Assembly: GCF_015624425.1 (NCBI RefSeq)
Contig: NZ_CP049919.1
Span: 682,001 to 746,000, forward strand
Source of the DNA: Roseateles sp. DAIF2
Lineage (GTDB): Bacteria; Pseudomonadota; Gammaproteobacteria; Burkholderiales; Burkholderiaceae_C
Direction: 5' to 3'
DNA: 64,000 bases
Both the position numbers and the translations under genes were made by a program. Positions within the stretch are counted from its first letter, which is position 1, and the number at the start of each line of letters is the position of its first letter. The notes under the pieces were generated by a model. It made no database searches. It saw only the letters and a list, made by a program, of their open reading frames with translations, and had not been told where the DNA came from. Positions 46,973 to 55,418 of this stretch are shown here, one piece after another.

Positions 46973-47863
46973 TCAGGTCTGCGGCTTGTTGCGGCGCAGG
47001 AACTTCATCAGCACGCCGCCCAGGCCGAGGGCGGCCAGCGCGAACACCTTGGCGAACTTGGCCAGGAAGGCGAGGGCGGCGGCGAAGAAGCCCAGCTTCT
47101 TCGCGCCGACGCCCAGCACCAGCGCCGCCAGGCCGTACTCGGCCACCTTGTCGGTGCTGCTGTTGAAGTCGGCGTAGCGCTTGCCGTCGTCGAACTGCAG
47201 CGCGCCCAGCAGGGCCTGGGCCTCGCCCTTGTGGGCGGGCAGGTCCTTCAGGTCGGTGATCAGGTTCAGGCTCAGATAGCCCTCGCGGCCCAGCGCATAG
47301 GTGTTGTAGTTGACGCCCGGTTCGTCGCCGGCCGGCGCGCCCTTGTGGCGCGAGCTCATCGCCCAGACCAGGCGCTGCGTGTCGGCCGCGTAGGCCGGCT
47401 TCTCGGCCCAGCCGGTGATCTCCAGCGCCGGCACGCCCATCTTGGCGCGCTCCTCGTTGGCGGCCTCGGTGCCCTCGCGATAGCTCTTCAGCAGATCGTC
47501 GGCGTTCCACTCCTTGGCGTCGCCGTCCCTGATGTAGCCGGAGGCCTCGTAGCGCAGGGTGGCGAACCAGCCGCTGCCGCCCTTCTCGTCCTGCGGGAAC
47601 ACCAGCCCCTGCAGGTCCTGGTGATCGCCCGGGTTGCCCATCGCGCGCAGCAGCTGGCCGGCCTGCGGCTGCGGGATGAAGACGCGCCCTTCGGGCAGAT
47701 GCAGGGTGGCCTGGCCGGCCACCGCGATGTCCTGCGGGCCGGCCTTGGCGGCCTGGCGGGCCTCGTCCCAGGCCTTGCTGCTGTCGTTACCGGTCTGAGC
47801 CCAGGCCAGGGCGCTGCCGGCCAGCAGGCCAAGGGCCAGCAGCTTGTGGATGAATGGATGCAC
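46973..47863 (-). CDS. DUF2167 family exported membrane protein
   Basis: A 296-residue protein with a signal peptide (MHPFIHKLLALGLLAGSALAWA). The DUF2167 region (about 45-255) has ATLHLPEGRVFIPQPQAGQLLRAMG, DLQGLVFPQ, WFATLRYEASGYIRDGDAKEW, YAADTQRLVWAMSS and VNYNTYALGREGYLSLNL. One C-terminal membrane segment follows (about 248-282), ending in a basic tail MKFLRRNKPQT. The topology predicts a periplasmic domain anchored by its C-terminus. The function of DUF2167 is unknown. It is monocistronic between the chemoreceptor and the ferredoxin oxidoreductase. Confidence 0.88.
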   Translation of the reverse strand: MHPFIHKLLALGLLAGSALAWAQTGNDSSKAWDEARQAAKAGPQDIAVAGQATLHLPEGRVFIPQPQAGQLLRAMGNPGDHQDLQGLVFPQDEKGGSGWFATLRYEASGYIRDGDAKEWNADDLLKSYREGTEAANEERAKMGVPALEITGWAEKPAYAADTQRLVWAMSSRHKGAPAGDEPGVNYNTYALGREGYLSLNLITDLKDLPAHKGEAQALLGALQFDDGKRYADFNSSTDKVAEYGLAALVLGVGAKKLGFFAAALAFLAKFAKVFALAALGLGGVLMKFLRRNKPQT

Positions 47864-47951
47864 GATGTGAGACTCCCTTGTGATGGGTGGTAGTTTTTTT
47901 GCGCCCGCTGAGGGGCCGGGGGAGTCTACGGTCGGGTGCGCGCGCGGCCCA

Positions 47952-47991
47952 AGAAAAAACCCGCAGCCCCCTCCAAAGGAGGACTGCGGGT
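47952..47991 (-). terminator. Rho-independent terminator of the indolepyruvate ferredoxin oxidoreductase gene
   Basis: ACCCGCAG (47959-47966) pairs with CTGCGGGT (47984-47991), with an inner CCTCC-AAA-GGAGG extension giving a stem of about 13 pairs. On the minus strand it is followed by TTTTTTCTTGG. It lies 30 bases after the stop at 48021. Confidence 0.85.
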
Positions 47992-48020
47992 CGTGACGGG
48001 CTTGGCGGAAACGGCCGGGA

Positions 48021-51000
48021 TCAGGCCGCCTGGCGCCACTGCTGCATCAGCTGCTCCCACTTGGCGCGCGCCGCCACCAGGTGGCGGTGCTTGACATGGC
48101 CGTAGCCGCGGATCTCCTCGGGGATGCGCGCGATCTCGGCGGCCAGCGCCAGGCGCTCGGTGCTCAGGCCCTTGGCCAGGATGGCGTCGATGCTGGCGCG
48201 GTACTCGCCGATCAGCGCGCGCTCGGTCCTGCGCTCCTCGGTGTGGCCGAAGATGTCGAAGGCGGTGCCGCGCAGGCCCTTCAGCTTGGCCAGGATGCCG
48301 AAGGCCGGGCGCACCCAGCCGCCCATCTGCTGCTTGATCAGCTCGCCCTTGTCGTTCTTCTTGGCCAAGAGCGGCGGGGCCAGGTGGTGCACGATCTTGT
48401 AATCGCCCTCGAACTGGGCCTTGATCTTGTCGGTGAACTTGGTGTCGGTGTGCAGGCGCGCGACCTCGTACTCGTCCTTGTAGGCCATCAGCTTGAACAG
48501 GTAGCGGGCCACCGCCTCGGTCAGGCGGGTGCTGGCCAGCGGCGCCTCCGCGGCGCGCACCTTCTCGACGAAGGCCTTGTAGGTCTCGGCGTAGGCGGCG
48601 TTCTGGTAGTCGGTCAGGAACTCGACGCGCTTGGTGACGATCTCGTCGACGCCGGGGCGCTTGACGATGTTGATGACCTGCTGCGCCGCATAGAGCGATT
48701 TCACCGCGGCCAGGTCCTGGGCGCAGCGGCGGCCCCATTCGAAGGCGGCCTTGTTGTTGTCGATCTGCACGCCGTTCAGCTCGATCGCGCGCATCAGCGC
48801 GGCATAGGAGAGCGGCACCTTGCCCTTCTGCCAGGCGTAGCCCAGCATCAGCGGGTTGGTGTAGAGCGAGTCGCCCAGCAGTTTCACGGCCACTTCCTCG
48901 GCATCGAACATGCCCAGGTGCTCGGCCCCGACGGCCTTGCCGACGGCGGCCTCGCAGGCCGCGCCGGGGAAGCTCCAGTCGGCGTTGTTCACCAGGCTGG
49001 CGGTCGGCGAGCCATGGGTGTTCAGCGCGACGAAGGTGCGGCCCTCGCGCATCACGGCCAGCGTGCTCTTGTTGGCGGCGACGATGGAATCGCAGGCGAT
49101 CACCAGCTCGGCCTCGGCGGTGCCGACTTTGGTGCAGTGGATGGCTTCGGGATCGTTGGCGATCTGGATATGGCTCCAGGTCGCGCCGCCCTTCTGGGCC
49201 AGGCCGGCGGCGTCCTGCGTGATCACGCCCTTGCCCTCCAGATGCGCGGCCATGCCCAGCAACTGGCCGATCGTGATCACGCCGGTGCCGCCGACGCCGG
49301 CGACGACGATGCCCCAGGCTTGTTCGGCATTCGGGATCAGCGGCTGCGGGATCGGGGCCAGCGCGGCGTCGAAGGGGCTGACGCGCTTGTCCTTCTTCGG
49401 CTTCTTCAGCTCGCCGCCCTCGATCGTGACGAAGCTGGGGCAGAAGCCCTTCACGCAGCTGAAGTCCTTGTTACAGGTGTTCTGGTTGATCTGGCGCTTG
49501 CGGCCGAAATCGGTCTCCAGCGGTTCGACCGACAGGCAGTTGGACTGCACCGAGCAGTCGCCGCAGCCCTCGCAGACCAGCTCGTTGATGACGACGCGCT
49601 TGGCCGGGTCGACGAGCTTGCCGCGCTTGCGGCGGCGCCGCTTCTCGGTGGCGCAGGTCTGGTCGTAGATGATGGCCGTCGTGCCGGGGATCTCGCGGAA
49701 CTGGCGCTGGATCGCATCCAGCTCGTCGCGGTGGTGCACGGTGACGCCGGCCAGCAGCGAGATGCCGTTGTACTTGGCCGGTTCGTCGGTGACGATCACC
49801 AGCTTGGTCACGCCCTCGGCGGTGACGCTCTGCATGATCTGCATCACGCTGTGGCCTTCGGGGCGCTCGCCGACCTGCTGGCCGCCGGTCATCGCGACCG
49901 CGTCGTTGTAGAGGATCTTGTAGGTGATGTTGACGCCCGAGGCGATGCTCTGGCGGATCGCCAGCAGGCCCGAGTGGAAGTAGGTGCCGTCGCCGAGGTT
50001 GGCGAAGATGTGCTTCTCGGTCGTGAAGGGCTGCTGGCCGACCCAGGGCACGCCCTCGCCGCCCATCTGGGTGAAGGTGGCGGTGTTGCGGCCGGGCATC
50101 CAGCTGACCATGTAATGGCAGCCGATGCCGGCCACCGCGCGCGAGCCCTCGGGCACGCGGGTCGAGGTGTTGTGCGGGCAGCCGGAGCAGAACCAGGGCG
50201 TGCGGTCGGCACCGCCGGCGGTCTTCTCCTCCGCCTTCAGCGCGTTCTCCTTGGCGTCGATGATCGCGACGCGGGCATCCAGGCGCGCGGCCACGTCGGC
50301 GTCGACGCCCAGCTTCTTCAGGCGCTTGGCGATCGCGCGGGCGATGATGGCCGGGGTCAGGTCGGCCTGCGGGCGCAGCAGCCAGTTCTTGCTCGGATTC
50401 GGCTGGCTCCATTCGCCGCCGCTCATGTCGCCCTCAATCTCGTCGAACTTGCCCAGCACGTTCGGCCGCACATCGGGGCGCCAGTTGTAGAGCTCTTCCT
50501 TGATCTGGTACTCGATCATCTGGCGCTTCTCTTCGACCACCAGGATCTCCTGCAGGCCCTGGGCGAAGTCGCGCGTGATCGTGGCCTCCAGCGGCCACAC
50601 CACATTGACCTTGTGCAGCCGGATGCCGAGGCGCCGGCAGGTGTCGTCGTCCAGGCCCAGGTCGTGCAGCGCCTGGCGGGTGTCGTTCCAGGCCTTGCCG
50701 CTGGCGATGATGCCGAAGCGGTCGTTGGGGGTGCTGACGACGTTGTAGTTCAGCTTGTTGGCGCGGATATAGGCCAGGGCGGCGTACCACTTGTAATCCA
50801 TCAGCCGCGCTTCCTGCTCCAGCGGCGGGTCCGGCCAGCGGATGTGCAGGCCGCCCTCGGGCATCTGGAAGTCTTCCGGCAGGATGATGTTGACGCGGTC
50901 CGGGTCGACGCTGATCGAGGCGGACGATTCGACGATCTCCTGGATCGTCTTCAGGCCCGACCACAGGCCCGAGAAGCGGCTCAGCGCGAAGGCATGCAGG

Positions 51001-51581
51001 CCCATGTCCAGGATGTCCTGCACGCTGCTGGGGAAGAACACCGGGAAGCCGACCGCCTTGAACACATGGTCGCTCTGGTGCGCGGCGGTCGAACTCTTGG
51101 CGATATGGTCGTCGCCGGCCACCGCGATCACGCCGCCATGCTTGGCCGTGCCGGCCATGTTGGCATGCTTGAAGACGTCGATGCAGCGGTCCACGCCCGG
51201 GCCCTTGCCGTACCAGATGCCGAACACGCCGTCGAACTTGTTCTTCTCGGGGAACAGGTCGAGCTGCTGCGTGCCCCACACGGCGGTCGCGCCCAGCTCC
51301 TCGTTGACGCCCGGCTGGAACACGATGTTCTGCTTGGCCAGGTGCTTCTTGGCCTGCATCAGCATCTGGTCGTAGCCGCCCAGCGGCGAGCCGCGGTAGC
51401 CGGAGATGAATCCGGCGGTGTTCAGCCCCACCATCGCGTCGCGCGTGCGCTGCAGCATCGGCAGCCGCACCAGCGCCTGCACGCCGCTCATGAAGGCGCG
51501 GCCATGGTCCAGCGCGTATTTGTCGTCCAGCGAGACCTTTTCCAGGGCGCGCAGGATATGTTCGGGCAGCGGTGCATTCAT
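48021..51581 (-). CDS. Indolepyruvate ferredoxin oxidoreductase, fused alpha/beta form
   Basis: An 1186-residue cytoplasmic enzyme, the fused beta-proteobacterial type. The N-terminal half is the thiamine-diphosphate (IorA-like) part: ALDHGRAFMSGVQALVRLPM, GFISGYRGSPLGGYD, WYGKGPGVDRCIDVFKHAN, then the TPP-binding half with HIFANLGDGTYFHSGLLAIR and YNDAVAMTGGQ. A ferredoxin-like cysteine cluster follows (CEGCGDCSVQSNCLS and CNKDFSCVKGFCPS). The C-terminal gamma/beta domain begins near GIVVAGVGGTGVITIGQLLG. It oxidises arylpyruvates or branched 2-oxo acids to acyl-CoA, passing electrons to ferredoxin. The ATG at 51581 follows CAGGAG. It is divergent from an AsnC/Lrp regulator, the likely amino-acid-responsive controller. 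Confidence 0.93.
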   Translation of the reverse strand: MNAPLPEHILRALEKVSLDDKYALDHGRAFMSGVQALVRLPMLQRTRDAMVGLNTAGFISGYRGSPLGGYDQMLMQAKKHLAKQNIVFQPGVNEELGATAVWGTQQLDLFPEKNKFDGVFGIWYGKGPGVDRCIDVFKHANMAGTAKHGGVIAVAGDDHIAKSSTAAHQSDHVFKAVGFPVFFPSSVQDILDMGLHAFALSRFSGLWSGLKTIQEIVESSASISVDPDRVNIILPEDFQMPEGGLHIRWPDPPLEQEARLMDYKWYAALAYIRANKLNYNVVSTPNDRFGIIASGKAWNDTRQALHDLGLDDDTCRRLGIRLHKVNVVWPLEATITRDFAQGLQEILVVEEKRQMIEYQIKEELYNWRPDVRPNVLGKFDEIEGDMSGGEWSQPNPSKNWLLRPQADLTPAIIARAIAKRLKKLGVDADVAARLDARVAIIDAKENALKAEEKTAGGADRTPWFCSGCPHNTSTRVPEGSRAVAGIGCHYMVSWMPGRNTATFTQMGGEGVPWVGQQPFTTEKHIFANLGDGTYFHSGLLAIRQSIASGVNITYKILYNDAVAMTGGQQVGERPEGHSVMQIMQSVTAEGVTKLVIVTDEPAKYNGISLLAGVTVHHRDELDAIQRQFREIPGTTAIIYDQTCATEKRRRRKRGKLVDPAKRVVINELVCEGCGDCSVQSNCLSVEPLETDFGRKRQINQNTCNKDFSCVKGFCPSFVTIEGGELKKPKKDKRVSPFDAALAPIPQPLIPNAEQAWGIVVAGVGGTGVITIGQLLGMAAHLEGKGVITQDAAGLAQKGGATWSHIQIANDPEAIHCTKVGTAEAELVIACDSIVAANKSTLAVMREGRTFVALNTHGSPTASLVNNADWSFPGAACEAAVGKAVGAEHLGMFDAEEVAVKLLGDSLYTNPLMLGYAWQKGKVPLSYAALMRAIELNGVQIDNNKAAFEWGRRCAQDLAAVKSLYAAQQVINIVKRPGVDEIVTKRVEFLTDYQNAAYAETYKAFVEKVRAAEAPLASTRLTEAVARYLFKLMAYKDEYEVARLHTDTKFTDKIKAQFEGDYKIVHHLAPPLLAKKNDKGELIKQQMGGWVRPAFGILAKLKGLRGTAFDIFGHTEERRTERALIGEYRASIDAILAKGLSTERLALAAEIARIPEEIRGYGHVKHRHLVAARAKWEQLMQQWRQAA

Positions 51582-51669
51582 TGGCTTTGGGCTCCTGATG
51601 GGGCGTCGAACCTGCGGGACGGGGCCGCTTGTGGCAGCCCTTCCGTTCGACAAGTATGGTCTCTTTGAG

Positions 51670-51751
51670 GGTTCTCTGCGCTCTGAGCCTGGCTCGCCAG
51701 GGCTGGTGGCCCGCGGCGGGTTGTGACGATGGTGTGAGCGCGCAGAGAACC
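51670..51751. promoter_or_regulatory. 12-base inverted repeats in the IOR / AsnC divergent promoter
   Basis: GGTTCTCTGCGC (51670-51681) recurs as its exact reverse complement GCGCAGAGAACC (51740-51751). The similarity extends outward (GGTCTC on one side, GGTCTA on the other in the inverted copy). A small CCTGG-CTCG-CCAGG palindrome lies between. Two sites about 70 bases apart, centre to centre and in opposite orientation, suit an octameric AsnC/Lrp protein wrapping the DNA. Confidence 0.6.
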
Positions 51752-51865
51752 GAGTAGACCCGCCGCGCAGTGTAGGGAAAGCGGCCCGCGCGGTGCTTTC
51801 TCATTTACGCGCCGAGCGGGCTGCTTGAGCAATAATCTTGCTGACAATGCCGCTAGGAATTCAGA

Positions 51866-52420
51866 TTGGCTTCCAAAAAGCCCGTATCAGGGCAAACCAT
51901 TAGAAACAATTCCGGCTCCGCCGCCGGCGAGGAGCCGGGCGAAGGCCTGGACCGGTATCACATCGCCATCCTGGTCGAGCTGCAGCGCGACGCGCGGCTC
52001 TCGAACGCCGAGCTGGCGGCGCGCATCGGCCTGTCGGCCGCGCCGACCTGGCGGCGCGTGCGCTGGCTGGAGGAGCAGGGCTACATTACCGGCTATCGCG
52101 CCGAGATCGACCGCCGCCGCATCGGCCTGGGCGTGCTGGCCTTCGTGCGGGTGGACACCGAGCGCAGCGCCGGCAGCGTGACCCGCGAGCTGGAGGCGGC
52201 GATCCGCGCGCTGCCCGAGGTGGTGGCCTGCCACTACATCTCCGGCGCCGGCACCTTCGAGCTGCAGGTGATGGCCACGGACCTGGACGCCTTCAGCCGC
52301 TTCTCGATCGACACCCTGCTGAACCTGCCCAACGTCAAGGACATCCACACCAGCTTCTCGCTGGGCGAGGTCAAGGCCGGCGGGGCGATGCCGCTGGGGC
52401 ACCTGCGGCTGGCCGGCTAG
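51866..52420 (+). CDS. AsnC/Lrp-family transcriptional regulator
   Basis: A 184-residue regulator with a TTG start preceded by TAGGA. The helix-turn-helix (about 30-85) reads LDRYHIAILVELQRDARLSNAELAARIGLS then PTWRRVRWLEEQGYI. The RAM ligand domain (95-175) has GVLAFVRVDTE, LPEVVACHYISGAGTFELQVMA and the end VKDIHTSFSLGEVK. It is divergent from indolepyruvate ferredoxin oxidoreductase and very likely activates it in response to an amino or 2-oxo acid, as BkdR-type regulators do. The 25-residue N-terminal tail before the HTH is longer than usual. Confidence 0.92.
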   Translation: MASKKPVSGQTIRNNSGSAAGEEPGEGLDRYHIAILVELQRDARLSNAELAARIGLSAAPTWRRVRWLEEQGYITGYRAEIDRRRIGLGVLAFVRVDTERSAGSVTRELEAAIRALPEVVACHYISGAGTFELQVMATDLDAFSRFSIDTLLNLPNVKDIHTSFSLGEVKAGGAMPLGHLRLAG

Positions 52421-52549
52421 CTAGCGGGCGCCCGGCGCAAACACACGCGCTTACAACTGCGGCCGCTGCCACGCTGCCTGCCGAGCACCCCGCACGGGTA
52501 GAGTTCGGCGCGGACAAAACAAAACCATGTCCCAGGGAGTGCAAGAACC

Positions 52550-53608
52550 ATGGCAGACAGTGCGGCACAACAACGTGCGCAGCAGGAGGCGGCCCGGATT
52601 GCGGCCGAGCTGCGCAGGCGCGGGCAGCGGGGCCCCTCGGTGGGCGAGATCGGCATGTGCCACCGCGACGGCTACAACATCACGCAGGACCGGCTCGATG
52701 GCGACTTCGATCTGGATGAGCCCTTCGCCCAGACCCTGCTGCAGGGCCTGATGGCGCAGCCGCCGGGCGCCGGTGGCCCCTCGCTGCGGCCCATGCCCTA
52801 CCAGGCGCCGGTGCAGCAGCCGGCGCCGCCGAGCCAGTGGATCTCCGACTACCTGCTCGGCTCGCCGCCGGACAAGAGCTTCGGCAGCCAGCTCCAGGCG
52901 GCGACGGTCGGGCCGGGCAACATCCTCGGCACTGCCGCGGGCACGGCCCAGATCGCCATGCAGGCCCGCGCCCAGGCCACCACCGGCCCGGCGCTGGCCC
53001 GCGCCACCGCGGCCGTCAGCTCGGGCAGCACGCAGCGCGTGCGCATCAACGAGTTCATGGAGGTCTACAACGCCAACAAGACCGGTCGCGGCCGCCCGCG
53101 TCCGCGCCTGCGCATCAAGGGCCTGCCGATGAAGGTGATCGACGCGACCGGCGGCGCCGCTGCCTGGCGCGGCCGCACCGCCGGCGGGACCTATACCACC
53201 CCGGCCGCCGGCGCGATGCGGCATGCGGGCGTCTGGGGTCAGCAGGTCGGCGAGGCCCGCATCGCGCGCTCGCCGCTGGGCTGGTCCTCGCGCATGCCCG
53301 GCGCCGGCATCCTGACCTTCGCCCCCTCCGCGGCCATCGACGCCTACAACGCGACGCGGGTCGACGCCAAGGGCATGCACTTCGACATGCCGCGCTTCGC
53401 GGTGGATTCGGCGCGGAGCCAGTCGGGGAATCTGGTGGGATTTGGGGTGTCGGTCGCGGTGACGGCAGTGCTCGTTGCTGCCGGCGTGGCCGGCCTGCCC
53501 CTGCTGATCATCGGGCTGGGGGTGGGGATCGTGGCCCAGGCGGTCTGGACCTCCACCGGCATGGACGACAAAAGTGCCGGCTTGATGGAGCGCGGGCTGG
53601 CGCGATGA
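52550..53608 (+). CDS. Unrecognised protein with C-terminal glycine-zipper membrane segment, candidate pore-forming effector
   Basis: A 352-residue protein I do not recognise. Residues 1-25 form an amphipathic helix (QQRAQQEAARIAAELRRRG). Residues 28-60 contain the odd motif EIGMCHRDGYNITQDRLDGD. Residues 70-105 are Pro-rich. Residues 120-160 form a small-residue helix with no charge for 20 positions. Residues 295-334 are a strongly hydrophobic, Gly/Ala-patterned pair of helices (GFGVSVAVTAVLVAAGVAG, then PLLIIGLGVGIVAQAVW). There is no signal peptide. The stop overlaps the next gene (ATGA), which encodes a multi-pass membrane protein that is duplicated in tandem. This layout matches membrane-depolarising type VI effectors with membrane immunity proteins; that role is inferred. 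Confidence 0.5.
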   Translation: MADSAAQQRAQQEAARIAAELRRRGQRGPSVGEIGMCHRDGYNITQDRLDGDFDLDEPFAQTLLQGLMAQPPGAGGPSLRPMPYQAPVQQPAPPSQWISDYLLGSPPDKSFGSQLQAATVGPGNILGTAAGTAQIAMQARAQATTGPALARATAAVSSGSTQRVRINEFMEVYNANKTGRGRPRPRLRIKGLPMKVIDATGGAAAWRGRTAGGTYTTPAAGAMRHAGVWGQQVGEARIARSPLGWSSRMPGAGILTFAPSAAIDAYNATRVDAKGMHFDMPRFAVDSARSQSGNLVGFGVSVAVTAVLVAAGVAGLPLLIIGLGVGIVAQAVWTSTGMDDKSAGLMERGLAR

Positions 53609-54423
53609 CCTTGATGTCATTTCATCCGGCCGGCTTGCACGCGCTGTGGCTCGCGATGCCGGTGTTGGCAGCGGCCAGCCTGCTGGTGTTGACGCCTTTC
53701 TTCGGCTTGCCGGCGCCGGGCCTGTGGGTGACGGTGAGCCTGCTGGGGTTGTCCTGGGGCGGGTGGCTGAAGTACCGCGCACGTCTGGGCAATCCCCTGC
53801 AGTTGGCGGCGTTTCTGCTTTTCGGCACGCTCTCCTACCTCTCGTTCGCGCTGGGAGGCGCGGGTCTGATGGTGAAGCAACTGCTGGCAAGGCCGGAGAT
53901 GCTGGGCTGGACCAGTGCCCTGCTGCTGCTGAGCCTGCTGTCGCCCTGGCTGATCGGTCTGTTGCAGGCCTGGAGCAGGATGAGGCGAGAGGGTATCCAC
54001 GTCAATGCCGCCTGGCTGCCTCCGATGGTGGATGTCGACCGCTGGGCCATGCGGGCGAAGGCGGCAAACGATGCGAAGGTGCCGTCCTTCGTGGATCGAT
54101 ATTTGTGGCCGCTGATCGGGCTTGGGTTGAACCTGCCCCTGGTGCTCGAGTTGGCCGGCATGGATCGGAACTATGCCGTGTTCCTCGCCGTGCCCGCGCT
54201 GCTGTACTTCGGCTGGGCCTGGGCGCAGCCTTTGGGGCGCATGCAGGCCTATCTGATCGGGCTGTCTCTGCTCGAGAAGCGCAGCGGCCGCCATTTGCTG
54301 GCGGCGTATGAGGGCGAACTGAACGAACTGCGTCGCGGCTTTTGGGGCTCCCGCTGGTTGTGCCCGCCGCTGCCACCGACTCCGGCAAGAGACAGCCAGA
54401 CCACGCGGCGAGCCGCTCGGTGA
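53605..54423 (+). CDS. Multi-pass membrane protein, candidate immunity protein (copy 1)
   Basis: A 272-residue protein with about six membrane helices in the order LHALWLAMPVLAAASLLVL, PGLWVTVSLLGLSWGGWL, NPLQLAAFLLFGTLSYLSFAL, LGWTSALLLLSLLSPWLIGLL, YLWPLIGLGLNLPLVLEL and NYAVFLAVPALLYFGWAW. A cytoplasmic-type loop with RMRREGIHVNAAWLPPMVDVDRW and a C-terminal Pro-rich tail (CPPLPPTP) are conserved in the tandem copy downstream. Translation is coupled to the candidate effector (ATGA). I know no named family. Close coupling, membrane location and duplication are typical of immunity genes for pore-forming toxins. Confidence 0.6.
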   Translation: MTLMSFHPAGLHALWLAMPVLAAASLLVLTPFFGLPAPGLWVTVSLLGLSWGGWLKYRARLGNPLQLAAFLLFGTLSYLSFALGGAGLMVKQLLARPEMLGWTSALLLLSLLSPWLIGLLQAWSRMRREGIHVNAAWLPPMVDVDRWAMRAKAANDAKVPSFVDRYLWPLIGLGLNLPLVLELAGMDRNYAVFLAVPALLYFGWAWAQPLGRMQAYLIGLSLLEKRSGRHLLAAYEGELNELRRGFWGSRWLCPPLPPTPARDSQTTRRAAR

Positions 54424-54478
54424 GCGCCGCGGAGGGCAAGGGCGTGCACCGGCGTGTGCGCGGTCTTGCACTAGCCGA

Positions 54479-55326
54479 ATGAAGCCATCTGGTTTCCACC
54501 CATCCGTCTTCCGGTCGATCTGGGTCGTGATGGCCGGGATTCCGGTATTCGGCCTGCTGATGCTCGCGCCGTTCCTGGGCCTGCCAGCGCCTCGCCTGTG
54601 GCTGGCCGTAGGCTTACTCGGAATGGTCTGGGGCTGTGGTTGAAGTATCGGGCGCGCCTCGGTAATCCCTTGCAACTGGCTGCGTGCCTGCTGTTTGCCA
54701 AGTTGGGCTACCTGTCATTTGCGCAGGGCTGTGCAGGGGCCCTGGTGGTCTACACCCTTGAGCGGGCCGATCTGCTGGGCTGGGCTGTGCTGGCCGTGCT
54801 GGCAAGCCTGGGGTTGCCATGGCTGGCGGGGCTGCTACAAGCCATTGATCGCATGCGCCGGGAGGGTGTGCATGCCGAGGCGGCCTGGCTGCAGGCCGCG
54901 GTGGATGTGGGGCGCTGGGCCATGCGCGCTGAGGTCCCGCCCGAGCTGAGTCAGGCGGGCTTCATGGATCGCCGCGGCTGGTTGCTGCTGAGTCTGCTCC
55001 TGTGTTTGTACCCGCTGCTTCAACTCGCGGGCCTGGACGAGGATTTCGGCATGTTCCTGATCGCGCCCTTGATGCTGGCTTTGGGCTGGGCCGGTGCCAT
55101 GCCCGGCGGCCGCGCCCTGGCCTATCTGATCGGCCTGCACCGCTTCGAGAAACTCAGCGGCCGCCACCTGCTGGCGGCCCATCAGGACGCGCTGGACGAG
55201 TTGCGGCGCGGCTTCTGGGGTTCGCGCTGGCTGTGCCCGCCGCTGCCGCCTGCTCCTCCGCCGCCGCCCGCGCCGCCGCCCAGAGGCAGTCGCGGTGGCC
55301 GGGCCGCGAGACGCGGGCGTCGCTAG
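54479..55326 (+). pseudogene. Frameshifted tandem copy of the multi-pass membrane protein (copy 2)
   Basis: From ATG 54479 the product (MKPSGFHPSVFRSIWVVMAG..., FLGLPAPRLWLAVGLLGMVWG) aligns with copy 1 until about 54630, then meets a stop at TGG-GGC-TGT-GGT-TGA. Dropping into the frame one base earlier restores WLKYRARLGNPLQLAACLLF and full alignment to the end (AYLIGLHRFEKLSGRHLLAAH, GFWGSRWLCPPLPP), with the stop at 55326. Copy 1 reads GGC GGG TGG CTG AAG there; copy 2 has lost one base. Outside the lesion the copy is complete, with a Pro-rich, then basic tail. The loss is recent, or it is a sequencing error. No slippery heptamer is present. Confidence 0.8.
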
Positions 55327-55418
55327 GCGGCCTCGGTTTGCAGGGCCTTGTGTGAGGACCGAACCCGGCAAGCATCGACGATGAGCCCGGCGCGCCGGGA
55401 TCGGCTAGGCTGCGGTCC

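Noticed and set aside
48081..51668. An open frame of nearly 1200 codons on the plus strand opposite the indolepyruvate ferredoxin oxidoreductase gene
   Set aside because: Its product is a low-complexity Gly/Ala/Arg/Val/Leu mixture without domains. It arises because GC-rich codons on the coding strand leave the antisense frame free of stops.
54625..54650. Programmed ribosomal frameshifting in copy 2 of the membrane protein
   Set aside because: There is no slippery heptamer or following hairpin at the lesion, and copy 1 reads through the same region in one frame.
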